This document shows positions 12,301 to 24,918 of a stretch of 64,000 nt of DNA, piece by piece. The position numbers and the translations under genes were made by a program. The DNA comes from Adineta ricciae. Its lineage: Eukaryota; Rotifera; Eurotatoria; Adinetida; Adinetidae. A model generated the notes under the pieces. That model was not told where the DNA came from and made no database searches. It saw only the letters and a list, made by a program, of their open reading frames with translations. The stretch is taken from NCBI GenBank assembly GCA_905250025.1, contig CAJNOJ010000025.1, positions 62,001-126,000 of the forward strand, written 5' to 3'. The stretch's first letter is position 1; each line of letters starts with the position of its first letter.

Positions 12301-15300
12301 TTTTATCGACTTACCGAATACAATTGTTGCTTTTGCTCCACATAAACATCTGGATTTACATGGTTCCTTGGAAACTGCCGAGAAGAAATACCGAATTGGT
12401 CAAACCGTATTCGTCCGAATTTTACAATTGGATGAAGAAAAACATCGTTGTATTGTTTCTCTCAAAACCTTAAACTACGATGGCGAAATCGCTGAATTGA
12501 CTCAACCGGAGAATGTCCTACGAACTTATCTCGATGAAAAATATCAATTAATTCAAGATATGAGATTACACGGCACGGGCCCATTATCAAAATTCTTTCA
12601 GGAAACGAGCAAATGGATTGGACTGAAGTCCCGATGTTTAATCGAAAAACGGTCGGATGATTGGTTCGTCGGTCGATTAGAAAATGGTATTCCAGCTGCA
12701 TTACCTTATGACGCACATTATTCAATCGGAGATTCTCTCGATGGTTACATCGTTGATTTCAGCATTCCTGCTCAACAATTTATCCTTACGCTCGATTTGA
12801 AAAAGCCATTGAAATTTTCTTCTCAAACATTTACACAGTGTACCGTTCTTTGTCAATTGCAATCCTATGCTTTAGCATTGACAACAGATTCCAATCAACT
12901 CGTTCATTTGCCAACATTTTCCGATTTGAACTCATTCTATTCAAGTTCGTCCGGAATTTCATACAAACGAAATCAACAAGTTGATGTTTCTTCGATCAAA
13001 CCTTATACATCCAAAGAATTGAACTACACAATTCTGCCAACTCCAGTTAGAAAGTCATCGATTGAAGTTTATCAAGTCGATCAAACAGTACCTGTGACGA
13101 TCGTTGATGTTTTACCTAAACAATTGAACGTCAAATTAAACGACGGATCTCGTGGTCGGTTGCATATTACTGAACTCTTCGATAATCCATCACCGGATCA
13201 ATTTCAATCCTTGACTGATCTATATCAAGTCAATCAAAGTTTAAATGCTCGAATTATCGGAACGAGAAACATCGAAAAAGATTCAAAACATCAACGACCT
13301 GTCTATGAATTATCCCTTCGTGAGAAATCAACGATAGAATATCAAGTTGGAGATCGAATTGTTGGTTTCGTTGACAAAATCGATGAGAAAAACAAAGGAT
13401 TGTGGTTACATTTGTCACTTCATACACGTGGTTATGTTCCACCGGAACATGTTTCTAAAGAATTATCAATAGGACAATGTTGTTACGTGACAATTGTGAA
13501 GAAAACCACGAATAACAAGGGCGAATACTACACATTATCTATGTTTGAAAAGAATCAATCGGAAGCAAGTGTTGTCTATGCAAAATTCAAAGAAATGAAA
13601 TCAATTAATGAATTTCGTTTTGATGTGACAAGAAATAATGAAAGTTACGAAGGAATCTTAGTTTCAACCGACGTTGCCGATGTTTTTGAAGATTTTGTCT
13701 TCTGGAAATATCTGATGAATGTCAAACCACCAGTATTAGTCAACGGACAATTGAACATGAAGAAGGAATTGTGGAAATTTCGAAATAAATCCATTCGTGC
13801 CTTTGTCAAAGAAGAGAATTCGGATAAACAACAAATGATTCTATCCACAAGAAAATCCAAGTTTGTGATTTGTTTCGAAATTTCGTTTTAAAATATCATT
13901 TTTTTTTGTTCTGATAGATTGGAACAGAATCATTTGGATGTTATTGATGAAGAAATTGAAACAATTGAACAAATATCAGCAGGCGATATTCTCCATGGTT
14001 ATATCGATGTGTTAACTAATCGGCAAATAACTGTTTTGTTGGGCGGAGGAAGATCTATTGTGGGACAGATCGAAAAAGTAGTCAATCGAACATTAAATGG
14101 ACATTTGAGAGAATATTTAGATGTTGGAATGATTGTCGAAGCGGTTGTTCTGAAGTAAGGAATGATACTTTGAGCGAATTGAGAGAGAATGCATTTGTCT
14201 GTAGTGTGGATAAGGAGAAGAATAAATGTCAAATGAAACTAACCGATCAATTCATTGAACAATTAGTTTCAAAACGTTCGAAACGAACGCGTCTGTCCAG
14301 AACAAATAGTTTGGTAAGAATAATTCTTTCTTCCCCACAGAAGATGAACTTCTTGAATTTTTTCAGAATGGTTCGATTGCAGGCGATGATGAAAGCCAAG
14401 AAACGAACGTAAAACGATTGAAAACAGTTGAGAACGCTTCAGCAGCAAGCGCACTTGGTAGTGATCTAAAATTTGATTGGACGGATGATTTATCTGCCTT
14501 ACGCTCATCCATGGATGATGATGTTGATGCTGAACAAATGGATGAATCTATCTCAACTTCATCCGCAACGAAAGAACGAAAACTGGAATCCAATGGTTCG
14601 ACATCTGTCCGTTCTCAACGTTCACAAGAACAATACGAAGAACTTGTTAAACAAGCACCAAACGATTCTCAACTCTGGATGGAATACATGCAATTCTTCG
14701 TTGATCAAGCTGAAATTGACCGTGCTCGAACTTTAGCTGAACGAGCACTAGCGAGCATCTTTTATCGGTAATGAACATCGAAACCAGATGATTATTCTCA
14801 AACACAATTTCTTTTGATTTCAGTGAGGAACGCGATAAACTCAATATGTGGATTGCATACCTTGCACTTGAAAATCGGCATGGCACACCAGAAAAAGTCA
14901 ATTCGATCCTATCGAGAGCATTGGGCAACTGCGATAGTTCGAAAGTTTATCAACGGTTAGCTTGTGATGTTTATGAAAAGAATGGTCAACTCAATGTAAA
15001 GACAAATTTGACTAATTGTATGAAAAGGAATCCAAGAAATTTGATTTTTGTTCAAAGGATGCCAATGCCACATTTGCATTGTTAGTCAAGAAATTCAATA
15101 AAGATAAACAGGCATGGTTAGAATATATAATGTATCTATTTCGACATCAACAAACTGAACAAGCGAAAGCAACACTTGATAAATCATTTTCAAGTTTGCC
15201 ATCAGCTGATCGTAAGACAATTGCACGAAGAATTTCTTTTCATTCTATTTGGATTTCTAGATGTTGAAATGATTAATAAATTTGGTCAATTGGAATTCAA

Positions 15301-15679
15301 ATACGGTGATAAAGAACGTGCTAAGACTCTCTATGAGAAATTACTCTCAAGTTATCCCAAACGTACTGATCTTTGGTCGATCTACATCGATATGTTAATC
15401 AAATATGATCCAGACCCATCAGTCGTCGCCAGGTAAGTGTCCCAAGACGACACTCACTTTGTTATTTATAGAAAATATCTTCGTTTTAGATCAATTTTTG
15501 ATCGAGTACTTGCATTAAATATTCCGCCAAAGAAAATGAAGTCTTTGATTAAGAAATATCTTCAATTCGAAAAACAATATGGTACAACAGCTGATTTGAA
15601 TCGCGCGAAAGAACGTATCACTCAATATGTCAATGCGAACGACGATCCATCAGCAAAATCGAACATAGAAGATTTCTAG
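9357..15679 (+). CDS. PDCD11: RRP5 / PDCD11 ribosome biogenesis protein
   Basis: Very large nucleolar protein needed for pre-rRNA processing to 18S and 5.8S rRNA in the SSU and pre-60S particles. It begins [11 protein letters not shown] followed by a Lys-rich nuclear/nucleolar signal (KKKKKKA near 9540), as in RRP5. The body is a long array of S1 RNA-binding repeats; clear examples are [20 protein letters not shown] (9667), [20 protein letters not shown] (about 11520), [20 protein letters not shown] (about 12255) and [11 protein letters not shown] (about 13985). A charged acidic/Ser linker (14400-14620) leads to HAT/TPR-like repeats: [20 protein letters not shown] (14671), [13 protein letters not shown] (14847), [20 protein letters not shown] (15112). 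Roughly 1,800 residues, close to the human length. One exon of about 1.5 kb (12368-13891) is unusually long for this window. Family identity is certain; some small N-terminal exon borders are provisional. Confidence 0.95.
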
Positions 15680-16486
15680 ATTGTTTTAATAAGACATTTG
15701 TTTCTTTGTCTTATTATATTTGTTTTTGTTATTCACAAAAAATAAGAATAAAAAGAAATCAACAAAATCTTTGTTTTTATTCTTCGTCCGATGAGGAGAG
15801 AAAAAAAACTATTGCGCGTGCGAGAAGCAGAGAGAGATTTAAGTAAGAGAATGTATTCAACCATCCTCTTGACTTTCTCGGCTAACATGAACAAAAAGAA
15901 ACGAGAGAAAGAAAGATAGAACAATGTTAGTTCATGTCTCGTTATTACTTTGTCTCTCATTCTTTTTCTCATAGCGGTGCACTGTTATACGAGTTGACTA
16001 AAAGCCGTTTTCCGCCTCTTTTTCTCCCTTCTTCGTTCGTGCGAGTTTTTTTCGCTATTACGATGCAGAACACATTATGACAGTTTTTTGTATTTTGTAT
16101 CGTCATATGTGTCGCATAGTCAAGAGTATCGAACATCACATGAATGTCGTTTTTCTCTTTTTTCATATAATTACCATCTCCGAAAAACTGATAGGAACAA
16201 ATGTTGTTTTTTAACTGCCCTACACAGTCAGAAATGTATATCATATCGCTGCAAAACTCATAGTGATATACGGATATCGACGATAGGAAAAGTTCTTTCG
16301 CGAACATGCAAAGTCGAAGTGACAGATTAAAAAAGTCAATAATATAATTTGATTTGATATTTTTCTTTCTGTTTTAGATGTAATAAACGAATCAATAGTG
16401 TGCAACGTTTGATTTCAACTGAATATTTTCCGTTTTTGTTTCATATTTAATATATCTTTGATCAATTTGAAGATTATCACTTTTGA
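15680..16486. other. Intergenic between RRP5 and G-gamma units
   Basis: No gene is seen. AT-rich, with an aataagaataaa stretch near 15740-15752 that could serve RRP5 polyadenylation. A strong acceptor (tttctgttttag) ends at 16377, followed by a 109-nt AT-starting leader to the first G-gamma ATG. Confidence 0.5.
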
Positions 16487-16691
16487 ATGGACAATATTAC
16501 TTTACAGAAACAAGTCGAAAATCTTCGACAGCAGCTCAAAGTTGATCGCCTTCCATTATCAAGGACATTGATGGAGTGAGTAATTCTTTTTATTCTCCTT
16601 CTTTCCTTTTTATTTTGCATTGACATCCGTCTTCTTCTATAGCCTGATTAAGTCTATCCCAAATGGATTTCTAATAGAAAAAAGCGTTTAG
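16487..16691 (+). CDS. Truncated G-protein gamma-like unit (upstream copy)
   Basis: Exon 16487-16575 encodes MDNITLQKQVENLRQQLKVD, the coiled-coil N-terminal helix of a heterotrimeric G-protein gamma subunit; it is the same length (89 nt) and phase as the first exon of the complete copy at 17418. The donor is gtgagt at 16576. The nearest acceptor (ttctatag, ending 16642) gives a short second exon, D-LIKSIPNGFLIEKSV, stopping at 16691, for 45 residues in total. It lacks the NPF/NPW segment and the CAAX prenylation box. Alternatively this exon splices to 17614, where the phase matches, giving a full gamma subunit with a different N-terminus. It could also be a decaying duplicate. RNA evidence would decide; a start at the ATG after the 5' acceptor is likely in either case. 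Confidence 0.6.
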
Positions 16692-17417
16692 TAAGAGCAC
16701 GTATGGCACCATTAGATATTATTCGTTCTCTCATTTCCTTCTTCTGCCTTTATTTCTCGTCCCAAACTAGAAGAAGCCGACGGCAACGTCGTCGGCAAGG
16801 AAAGATAGTTGAGATGATGAACTAAGCATACCATCGAGCGAGAATAAGTGAGAACGAGAAAGAGAAAATAATAGAATCTTTGACGGCAAGTCTTAATAAG
16901 AAATACTAAAGGACGAGAGAAACGGCAAAGAAGCGTCCTACACTCGTTCATAGTGAATGTATGTGTATGTAGTAATAACAGCGCATTGCCGTACTTTTTT
17001 TCCTTTCTTTCTTTCTTTCTTTCCTTCTCTCATCGATCTTTATTCGTTCTGTTGTAATATTCACATATTAGTAAAACTACATATTGCCTGATTTTTTCGC
17101 GTGCGTTTGCGTTTACTTGCTTGGTATCTAATTTGCCAGCTAGCTCTTCGACTCTTTTCTTTCCTCTCTCTCTCTCCTGTTCCTCTGCACCACGTACATA
17201 CACACATTAAGAATGGTTTTTATGTCTTTGCTTCTGTAGTTGTTGTTCTCTTTCTTTTTCTCTTCCTTTGCTTCTCTCTGTCTCTTATTTTTCTGCTTTG
17301 AGACCGTGTGTTTGTCCATCATCATTCTGTACTATTCATTGAGTACTGTTTGTAATCGGAGAATCGACCTATCAAACAACCACAAAAGAAAACCAAAAAT
17401 TTTCGATATATTAGAAC
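16692..17417. other. Spacer between the two G-gamma first exons
   Basis: T/C-rich sequence with a (CTTT)n run near 17003-17024. It may be intron, or promoter of the downstream G-gamma first exon. No other coding signal. Confidence 0.5.
17003..17024. repeat. (CTTT)n microsatellite
   Basis: About five tandem CTTT units in a pyrimidine-rich spacer upstream of the complete G-gamma gene. Confidence 0.9.
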
Positions 17418-17719
17418 ATGGACAAAAGTTCTTTACAAAAGCAAATTGATTCCCTACGATATCAATTACGAGTGGAAAAAGTTCCTCTATCTAAAACACT
17501 CCAAGAGTAAGTTCGTCTTCTGCCACTCTGCTAGTTCTTTAAGATGAGTGATCTGCTCATTCATTCATGCATTGGCCTTTCCTTTTGACTGATTACATGA
17601 ATTTTTCATTTAGACTAAAGCGATACATTCAAGAAAACGAACAAGCCGATCCGCTTATTCATCCACCGGATAAAAAGAACAATCCATGGGCGGAAAAGAG
17701 CAAATGTACGGTCATATAA
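17418..17719 (+). CDS. Heterotrimeric G-protein gamma subunit
   Basis: Two exons, 17418-17506 and 17614-17719, encode 64 residues, the usual G-gamma length. Exon 1 ([20 protein letters not shown]) forms the N-terminal coiled coil that pairs with G-beta. Exon 2 ([20 protein letters not shown]) carries the second helix, then [11 protein letters not shown] and the C-terminal CAAX box CTVI, where the cysteine is expected to be prenylated (a final I/L favours geranylgeranyl) for membrane anchoring. It works with G-alpha and G-beta downstream of GPCRs. The family's NPF motif is NPW here. The upstream unit at 16487 has a homologous first exon with identical splice phase. Small size and splice junctions were established by eye. 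Confidence 0.9.
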
Positions 17720-19184
17720 ACGCTTATATACACTTATTTATAAATATAAATTTACAAAAAAAACTCAACTGTTAAAAAAAAGACTCTTGTTGCCTCTCGT
17801 TTTTTCTTATTCTTCGTCTTTGACTCTAACACCACTGATCTGCACTGTTGCTTCGTTTGTCGACTATGATGACTGATCGAGTGTCTTGTGTGGCAGTTGG
17901 CTTTTTTTTCTGTTCTTTTTCCTCCATCTTTCTCTAGTCGGTCAGATCGTGTGTATTTGTGTACAGTGGATGACAACGATACAACGAGGATATTCAAAAT
18001 CCTTTCGAGACGATCTGCAGCAGTCACCACAACGTCTTCTTTTCTCTTCTTAGTTGAATGTGCATACGTCGGTGGTGTTAATTGTACTATCTTTTACTCT
18101 CATCAATGAGTGTGTCTGTATTTCTCTTGCGCTCTCTTTTTTTTAAAGTATCGACTGAAGATTTTCTAGTGAGAATTTATTAATTCAGTTTTTTTGCCTT
18201 GACGGAAGTTTGGAGAAACAATGGAAAAAGTTTCCTCGAAAATTCCGATTCTTAAACAAGATTGTGGGAGTTTCTGCCTTCTTAGTTAATTCCTTTTTTT
18301 TTAACCAATCAATCATCATATACAGATTAGAGAAGGATAGAAAATTAATTATAATGATGCATCATCTGCCAAGGATAAATGAAAATCGATAACAGCTGAT
18401 TGCTACAAAATAACGTATCCGTAATGACGAAATCGACGAAATTTCGTTTCTCGAAGTAGATTTTCACTCAAAAAAGAAATTTATTAAGCAAGTGCGAGGG
18501 TTCTCGCAAGAGATAAGAGGATGAAGGACTATTGCTTGTTACATACTATCTACCTCGATTCTATTACAACATAGATATCAAAGTGTTCGTAAAGAACCTT
18601 CGTCAGTATCTGCAAGCCTTCGTAATCTAATAATCTTTGGCATTCTACGCAAAGACCAGATATTGTATATATCGTTAATGACGATTTTCAGCTGTCAAGG
18701 TTGCTTGACATTTAAGATCGTCTTTTCGATTTTCTCTCACATGACGATCCCATGACGACAAAGATTTCGACTGAAATCTCATCTGTGTTTTGAGCAAAAA
18801 AGTGGGAGTAGATTAGATAAATTTTGATTGAAATTCAAGCCTCGATTCGAGTTAATCTACATATTTTTGTAACATAATAGTGAATGTTAACAGGATTACT
18901 TAATCTGGAGCGTTGCTGATCAGGTCACGTCTATATGAAAGAAGTTCTTTGCCAAACACATCATTTTTATTTAGTATTCATTTGAAAACTTCGATCGTTG
19001 TTGTCATTCGTCAGCTCGAAAAATTATTCATTGTTGATAAATATTGAAAATATATTTGCGTCGTGGGTTGACAATTAATCCCCAATAAATATTTGATTTC
19101 GAACAAAACCTTAGAAGGTTCTCTGATTTTGTGAAGCTTTCGAACAACGCAACTAGAATTTCACTGTTCTCGTTTCAACGATCG
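17720..19184. other. Intergenic, no gene recognised
   Basis: About 1.5 kb without family-matching coding sequence on either strand. Contains T-rich tracts and short open frames (for example 18210-18392) lacking start context, exon partners or similarity. The promoter of the hydrolase at 19185 should lie near the right edge. Confidence 0.5.
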
Positions 19185-21190
19185 ATGCAGGAACGTTTAC
19201 TCTTACTCTTGAATCTCTGCTCACTTGCATTAGCCTGGTACCCATGCCCATTTACGGATAATTCACTGAACAAGACTATCTCTGGAAATGTGATCATTCA
19301 GGCTGAATGTACATTTCTAACAAGTCCACTAGAATGGAAAGGATTCAATCCAAATACTTTTGATGGCGCGCTTTACAATCGAACAAGAACTATTCCAGTA
19401 ATGAATATTCATATGAAACGTTTGTTCTTTTCAAAACTACCACCACAAGGAAATTCATCCGGAAAACATTTCATTAATTATTGGCTGTTGAACGGCGGTG
19501 GTGGCTCTCAAGTTGGAATGGAGTCATTCGGTATATCCATGTTGAAACAAATTTCGATGAACAATTATCATCTGACATATCCGAATACGTATCCAATCAT
19601 GTATCTATTTCAATATCGAGGTGCAGGTATGAGTACACCATCGATACATTGTCATACGGCAAGAACGTGGCCTGATTGTGCTACAGAATTAATCAACACA
19701 ACAGTGCCATCCTCACGCGCCGAATCATTAAGAATTATAAATGCTATGTCTAATCAGCATATTGCACAGGATTTGCAGTATCAAATTCAGTATGCTATGA
19801 ATGAAACACAATCGACAGCACAAACATCTACTTATATTTATGGATTGAGTCAAGGTGAGGTTGAATGAGTTAGCTCATACATTTTTACAGATATTGGTTA
19901 ATATTTTCGTTAAATACTGAATTTTCTTTTGAATTAATAGGCACTGGTATCATTGAACATTATTTAACAATTCAAACAATCGATTCCAATTTACAAGTCA
20001 TTGACGGAGTTATTCTCGATGGTGTTATGTCCGTGAAAGATTCTGATACTGGCAGTAATCAATTTAAATTTCATAACGAACGGTTTTACATGTATTTAGC
20101 AAAATGCCAACAGGATTCAGCATGTTCCAAAACTTTCAATGCTGTCTCAGGCAGTGATCAAGACATTATAACTGTGACATTACGTTTACAAATGTTATTC
20201 CTAACCAATAAAACCAATCCATTATGCACACATCAAGCGGGCTTAACAGATTGGCCACTTTTTATTCTTATCGCCAATCAAGGTATTGAAACAGTCTCAG
20301 CTCGTCCGATAACAGCAATTTTAATTGCTCGGATCTATCGATGTTCCGTTGAGGATCAACGAGTGCTATCGAAAGCATTACCAATTATGATCAAATTAGT
20401 CAGTGAATACGGACCTGGAACACCAATCGACCCACCAGAAGCTTATCCAGCTGATGGTAATGTTTTAAGTATTGTCACGGTTTGGAGTGATTACATTGGT
20501 AAGACTCTTACTGAAAGTGTTAAAGACAACGCCGAATTCTACAACGATCTGTGCATCAGAATTGACGTTTCTTATCAGATTTATATCGCATCCGTTGGTC
20601 TTTTACCACTGTGTAATGACACACAAGTGTCAAAATACAATTACGTACTATCGCGTGACTTCAAAGATGTCCTATACTCGAGAAATCCGCTTTATTGGGG
20701 ACAACTGCAAGTCAATCCGAGAATATTTCGATCTCGACAAGGCGGAGTATTGCTATTCAATGGCGATTTAGATTATAACTCACCTTTAGTAACAGCTGAA
20801 CAATTTCAAGAATTTCTGCGAATGCAAGAGATTCCAACGAAACTAGTGGCAATGAAAGGATTAACTCATGTCACTGCTCCTCAATCTTATACAAAAAGTG
20901 CCGGATTCGAATCACCATCCTGTACAGAGCAGATTATTGCACAGTTTCTCTATCAAAAAGAATTGAATGTTAGTCTATCGAATCTCGATGATCGATGTAA
21001 TTCTGAGCAAACTTTAATTGGTATTGATTGGTTCTATCAAGATGCGACAGTAAATAAGACACTTTATAATTTGTTCGGTGGCACTACAACGAACTATTGG
21101 GGAATGTCCATCGAAAATCGATCCGATAAACTTTCTACGCCGTTTCTATTCACTTTTCTAATATTGCTATTTCTTAACTTTCATTTTTAA
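19185..21190 (+). CDS. Secreted/GPI-type alpha/beta hydrolase (S33-like)
   Basis: Two exons joined across an 86-nt intron (19855-19940). The start at 19185 opens directly into a signal peptide (MQERLLLLLNLCSLALAW); an in-frame ATG 54 nt upstream would bury it. The mature part is N-glycosylation-rich. The junction creates the nucleophile elbow YGLSQGTG (GxSxG), with FQYRGAGMS before it as an oxyanion-type segment. FNGDLDYNSPLVTAEQFQEF supplies the late aspartate and LTHVTAP the histidine, the order found in tripeptidyl-aminopeptidase-like S33 hydrolases. The last about 15 residues (FLFTFLILLFLNFHF) are hydrophobic after a short spacer, as in a GPI-attachment signal or terminal anchor. The substrate is unknown. 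Convergent with the PWWP-like gene, 163 nt away. Confidence 0.8.
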
Positions 21191-21353
21191 TAAAGATTAG
21201 AAATGTGATTGCACATTCTCGAAATATGCATATCAATCGCGTTGTTCATTTCTTTCAAAAGACAGTTAATATTATGTTCTATTGCATATATAGTCGAGCA
21301 AACAAAGAAAAAAAATAAGAAGAACACATACAAAAAGTAAAGAAACTTGTTTA

Positions 21354-22421
21354 TCAAGCTGATTCTTTCATTAGTGAGATCAGTGAAAGCAGATCATGGT
21401 TGTTCTCATTCTTATCCAGCATTTCTTCCAATTCTGGTAACCAGCTCGATGAATACTGTCGAAAATATGGTGCATGTTCAATAGCGAAGGTAAAAAACCA
21501 TTGATCTGATGCCAATTCGACTGGACATGTTTGAACATTTTCTCGATTATTCGTACAAATGATTTTTGTATAAGTCTCTTCAGCAAGACGTTTGGCATCA
21601 GCATATTTACAAGGAGATAGTCGATATATCGTATCAATGATATATAGTCCTTCGCAGGTGGTTAGTGGAGAGATAACGATCTAAAAGAAAAGAGAATTTT
21701 CGAGGAAAGACTTTGAGAAGACCTGTTTACTTGTTGACCGGTTGCTTTGGAAACTGAACTACGAGTTCGTCGATTATTTCTCGATGTGTTCATCGATAAA
21801 ACTGGTTCTTCTTGATGTCTGACTTCCTGAAACCGCTTTCTAAATTCTTCTAGACGACATTTCTCTTCATTGTCGTTGGAGATTTCTAAAAGTTCATTAG
21901 CCACAGTCCACATCAACATAAGTTGTTCATTGTCACCTTCGGCTACCATCTAAATACAGATGATCTGGCAAATTTGACAATATCGAACAAATAAACTACA
22001 TTCATACTGGTATTGAATAGCTAATCATATCAGTGGCATCAATCCATTTCTCAGTAAATTCTTTATCGAATAGACACACGTGATACAATTGTCGATCGAC
22101 TAAAGCAGAAAGTGAATGATATGATGTCTGCTTGAAATAGTCTTACTATCAAATTTCATAACAAGACCACTGATATTAAAAACAATAGCAGGAAAACATT
22201 GTGTATCTAATCGAACGAGAACAATATCACCTGATTCGAAATGACGAAAGATTTCTACAAAAGATATTCCATACAAAATTCGAAAGGAAGAATTTTTTGT
22301 TTCTCCAACCTTTCTCTGGTTCATATGATAAACTCTCCATGTTTTCGTCGTTTGTCGTATTCTCATCTACCATAACTAATGGTACAAGAATATCCAAACT
22401 AGGTCGTGTATTTGTCATCAT
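21354..22421 (-). CDS. PWWP-like domain protein, uncharacterised
   Basis: Four exons were assembled by eye. The first follows an acceptor (ttttttccag) at 22435; the first in-frame ATG is 22421. A PWWP/Tudor-type barrel spans the exon-2/3 join: HFESGDIVLVRLDTQCFPAI then KFDIDRQLYHVCLFDKEFTE and KWIDATDMISYSI, resembling GD-V-W-A-K..P-W-P-A with aromatic positions altered. Next come a charged helix (EEKCRLEEFRKRFQEVRHQE), a Ser/Arg linker (SRNNRRTRSSVSK), and a C-terminal block of about 95 residues (IYRLSPCKYADAKRLAEETY ... PELEEMLDKNENNHDLLSLI) that I do not recognise. A chromatin-reading role is an inference from the barrel. It lies 130 nt downstream of POLE2, same strand. A tiny upstream frame (ATG at 22429) overlaps the chosen start. 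Confidence 0.65.
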
Positions 22422-22434
22422 AATTTCATCCAAT

Positions 22435-22446
22435 CTGGAAAAAAAG
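22435..22446 (-). promoter_or_regulatory. Candidate trans-splice acceptor of PWWP-like gene
   Basis: A T-rich tract ending CCAG (minus strand) lies between the POLE2 stop (22552) and the PWWP-like start, followed by ATTGG. No matching donor is evident after the POLE2 stop. Confidence 0.45.
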
Positions 22447-22551
22447 AACGTTTTCCTAACATAATACGTAGCGCATAGAAATGTTCAGATATTTATTCAC
22501 AAAAAATTACTCTCTTTCAATCTATCAACAAAAATATCTAAGTGACAAGTG

Positions 22552-24907
22552 TTACATATTGGTTATCTGACTATCTTCGACTTCACGTGTTCCCGGTAGG
22601 TACACTTTGAAGCAATATTTATTGATTGCAAATGAGCCCTATTAAGAAGTTATTCAAAGTATATTTTTTAGACATCAGTTTTCTATTACCGGATTGATAA
22701 TTGTACAATCAGCGATCGTATCTGTGATTGATTTGAATTTATCACAAATAACGACGAGATCCGGCAAAGGATACAAATGAAGTGCATGATCGTATGACCA
22801 ATAGACTGGTGTCATATAAACTGGCAATGGTGATAGATGTGCTTGAGCGACAAGTGTATGACAAAGCTAAATAGAAGCGTTTGGTAAAGATTGACGAGAG
22901 TGGTGGTACTTACATGCATGGGTAAGTTATCTGAGGGTAATTTGATACAATAGCGACACAGTTTCTGCAAGAGATCTTCACGAAAGATGACGATTTCTTG
23001 AGTGCAGTATTGGATTCGAACAGGATTCGTTGCGAGGTGAAGGTGACGAATACGTTTCTTCAAAATATCGTTGATCGATGGAGGAAATGGTGCACTGAAA
23101 TAGTCGAGTCGAATCATTTGAAGGCGTGTGTGAAAGAACAAACCGAGGATAGATTTTCGGTGCATGACGATCCTGAGGGCCTGGCACAAAGACGAAATGA
23201 GCACGTTCACATATATCTGGATATCTTCCAACCAATTTTGCGAAGTTTTTAAAAGCATCTATTTATAATTATGAGAAAATCTTTGATTTCAAACGAAATA
23301 GAAACCAACCTGACAAATCATTGATATAGAGATTTGCTGTTGGTCGAGAAAGGAAGTTGCCACAGAAAATAAATGCGAATGGTGGTTGATCAGCAAAGCC
23401 ATCGAATAATTGTTCGATATGTTCCATGACCTAGAGGGAAGAAAGATCGATTGAATGTTACAAGAAGATTTTCAGTTGACCTTTTTATCATCGAGCCAAA
23501 CATCCGAAAGGAAAACAAAAGCATCGTCGGATTTTTCTTCAATTTCTTTCAGGCGAATCTTAGTTTTGGCGCTTTGGTCATGCGGATTTCCAGTTATATT
23601 GATTTCACCAAAGTACGATCTACGATTTAACTCGAAAATACATTCGATGTCGAATTATGATGGTCTTACCTTGTATTCTGGGCTGTTTCCGGTGGTGGCA
23701 AACCAACACCTGCAATACAGAAACAGGGATGAAAGGATTCTTTTGATTTAACATATACCTGAAACGTTGAAAACGCCGTCGTCAATCTGTCCTTCGACAA
23801 GAACGAAACAGTTTTCGAAATAGAATCCTGGATGAAAGATCTACAAACAAACTCTCTCCTTCTTCACTGGATTTGCAACAGAAATCAAATACCGCATTAT
23901 CTAAATTGAGAGAAATAACGCCAGTTGGATCTTGTAGATCATATTTTGCCTAAACGAGTTTCAGAGATAGTTAAAACCTATTTCTCGATCTGTCCTTCGT
24001 ATTACCTCATGTAGTTGCGATAACATGCCGAGTAAAACGACCTTTTCCGATTTTGAACCAGCAGCTAACAGATGTTCGATGGTTTTCAACTGAAATATCA
24101 ACAGAATAATCAGATCGTGTATTTTGATCAGACTCACTTGATACTTTTGACCTTTACTTGTTGCCGCTGCGGCTAAATTAACTTGTGAAAATACATCATG
24201 TCTTGATGTTCTCTAATTTTTCATCAAATAGTCATATTTGATCGATTTCATTAAATGTAAAACTTTACTTGTAACAACAAATCATATCGTTCCCAGAATA
24301 CTTCCGAACGTGTACGAGCATTTCCGAATAGATCACTATCAATTTCTTTTCTACAGTGAAAACGATCGCAAAATGAGAGATTCATATTGGAAACAATCCA
24401 TACTCAATGAATTTCTTCATTGATCTCGAATAGATAAACTTCGGCAAGGAAAAGGCGTTTTGAACTGAGAAAAGTGCTTCACTACTGAAAAATTCGAAAA
24501 GAAACTGATGATTCGGTATTTGCAATTATGTGAATGAGACAAACTGAGAATCATTCGAGAGTTGAGCTCTTAGTTCTTGAACGACATTCGTCACAAGTGA
24601 TTTGTCCACGATCGAAGACGAGACTAGATTAAAATCACATTCATTGGAACTTGTCAACAGGAAAAGCAACAGAAACAAACGATTTCGTTTTGTCAACAAG
24701 TCAATCAATTGATCAAGCCAAGACATTAACGAAGCCGAAGGAACACTCGATGCAAGTTCCACAAGATATTGCGACGCATCACTGAATAAACATTCATCAT
24801 CAATTGCATCCACCATTTTCATTTATCTCTACTTACAATTTCAAATCCAGTCCACGTAAACGAAATGCAGCTAAGACATTCGATTTCACCGAATTCTCTG
24901 ACGACAT
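22552..24907 (-). CDS. POLE2: DNA polymerase epsilon subunit 2 (B subunit)
   Basis: Second subunit of the leading-strand replicase; structural partner of POLE with an OB fold and an inactivated phosphoesterase domain. It begins [20 protein letters not shown], matching the family N-terminus (SAFKLRG). A helical N-domain exon covers about 24526-24800 ([14 protein letters not shown]). Core landmarks (minus strand): [15 protein letters not shown] in the phosphoesterase fold (near 23190), then [20 protein letters not shown] and [15 protein letters not shown] (about 23025-22920), [20 protein letters not shown] (about 22800), and the terminal [19 protein letters not shown] ending at 22552. Many 45-60 nt introns. 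The start is supported by an acceptor 16 nt upstream and family alignment. It lies 11 nt after the stop of the OB-fold gene. Confidence 0.93.
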
Positions 24908-24918
24908 GATCACCACTT

